Of a stretch of DNA of 64,000 bases, positions 63,522-64,000 are shown piece by piece. The notes under the pieces are model-generated. The model was not told the DNA's origin. It saw only the letters and a program-made list of their open reading frames with translations, and made no database searches. Origin of the DNA: an uncultured bacterium (GTDB lineage Bacteria; Patescibacteriota; Saccharimonadia; Saccharimonadales; Saccharimonadaceae); NCBI GenBank assembly GCA_938017895.1, contig CALIJI010000006.1, forward strand, positions 45,694-109,693, in the 5' to 3' direction. Every line of letters starts with the position of its first letter. Position 1 is the stretch's first letter. Both the position numbers and the translations under genes were made by a program.

Positions 63522-64000
63522 TGGAACAATATATTTCTGAGGCACTAGTTAAAGCAGGAATTGATTTAGCAACATTAGCTTTCAAAGGAACAACTACACT
63601 AGTAAATAGTAAGATTCAATCTTTGAAAGAAGAGAAAAATGCAGATAAGTTACGCAATAAATACGATGAGATAATAAGTGAATTGTTATCGGAAAGAGAA
63701 GAAGCGATACGGATAGCTCAAGCTTATAAAGAGGAATATGAACGCGTGAATATTGGGGATGATGATATAGAATATTTACATAACACATTGAAACAAGTTA
63801 TTACATTGCTCTCATCCTTTAAAACAATGGATGCGGAACAACAGTATTCTATAAATCAATTAGTTGCACTACTAAACAAAGATACTTTAAAGACCATGCA
63901 ATTATTAGGTTTTAATTACAAAGAAGCAATTGGGGAGCCATTGACAGAAGTTTGCTCTAATGCTATTAGGGAAAAGCTTGGAGGAGTCAAAAATAGACAA
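63518..64000 (+). CDS. Third gene of the restriction operon, runs off window
   Basis: Two adjacent ATGs (63518, 63521) overlap the TGA of the endonuclease gene. The frame is open for about 160 codons to the window end. The protein is helical and charged, with Glu/Lys-rich segments near 33-80 (KIQSLKEEKNADKLRNKYDE), then a Leu-rich part. No family recognised. Codon use matches the two upstream genes. It may be an accessory or abortive-infection component; context is the only evidence. Confidence 0.75.
   Translation, partial: MMEQYISEALVKAGIDLATLAFKGTTTLVNSKIQSLKEEKNADKLRNKYDEIISELLSEREEAIRIAQAYKEEYERVNIGDDDIEYLHNTLKQVITLLSSFKTMDAEQQYSINQLVALLNKDTLKTMQLLGFNYKEAIGEPLTEVCSNAIREKLGGVKNRQ

Overview
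The window is a gene-dense, AT-rich bacterial chromosome segment. It most likely comes from a Candidatus Saccharibacteria (TM7) genome or a close Patescibacteria/CPR relative. The grounds are the gene set (small housekeeping operons, a lone pilus ATPase, sortase, PIN-TRAM, an RNase HII-YraN fusion, many small single-helix membrane proteins), very short spacers, and recognisable CPR-style versions of bL32, LigA and GreA. TGA is used as an ordinary stop (for example at 34520-34522 and 63519-63521), so this is not a code-25 lineage such as Gracilibacteria. The assignment comes from pattern recognition, not a database search.

Layout. 1-737: 3' part missing of an M16-type peptidase gene, preceded by a short peptide frame with an in-frame TAA. 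848-10820: DNA repair (sbcB, rarA, ligA), hisS, three tRNAs (Phe, Cys, Leu-UAA), lemA-htpX and a membrane protein. 10863-16962: leuS, rpmF, nusB-Nudix-rnc, rpsP, interleaved with small minus-strand orphans. 17048-24488: glucan phosphorylase, LtaS-like enzyme, GreA-like factor, rmuC, aquaporin. 24544-27883: soluble histidine kinase, response regulator and pseudouridine synthase. 28561-34522 and on to 40809: der-pth-adk-map-CDF, pheS-hydrolase-pheT, FKBP, thioredoxin reductase, PEGA protein, superoxide dismutase. 40840-50894: tRNA-Leu(CAA), sortase, enolase, gltX, a phosphatase, a structured intergenic RNA, a Mur ligase, Nudix, SpoU methylase. 50954-60295: pilB, rplS, alkD, rnhB-yraN, a secreted nuclease, a membrane HExxH protein, radA, PIN-TRAM, ppa. 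60371-64000: an acquired-looking island with a frameshifted gene, an unknown gene, an adenine methyltransferase, a restriction endonuclease and a third operon gene that runs off the end.

Promoters are easy to read: TTGAAA/TTGATT-like -35 boxes, 16-17 bp spacers, and TATAAT/TAAAAT -10 boxes. A striking set of at least twelve genes has the -10 box only 6-7 nt before the start codon and no Shine-Dalgarno sequence, which predicts leaderless mRNAs. A second set has GGAGG-type ribosome sites and normal 5' leaders; it includes several unidentified small minus-strand genes. Intrinsic terminators (often bidirectional) separate most units.

The most interesting items are the widespread leaderless architecture, an unassigned 6S-like structured RNA at 48326-48470, a LigA whose zinc-finger cysteines are gone, the peptide/M16 cassette at the left edge, the family of small minus-strand orphan genes, and the restriction-modification island whose border gene is frameshifted in an A-run.
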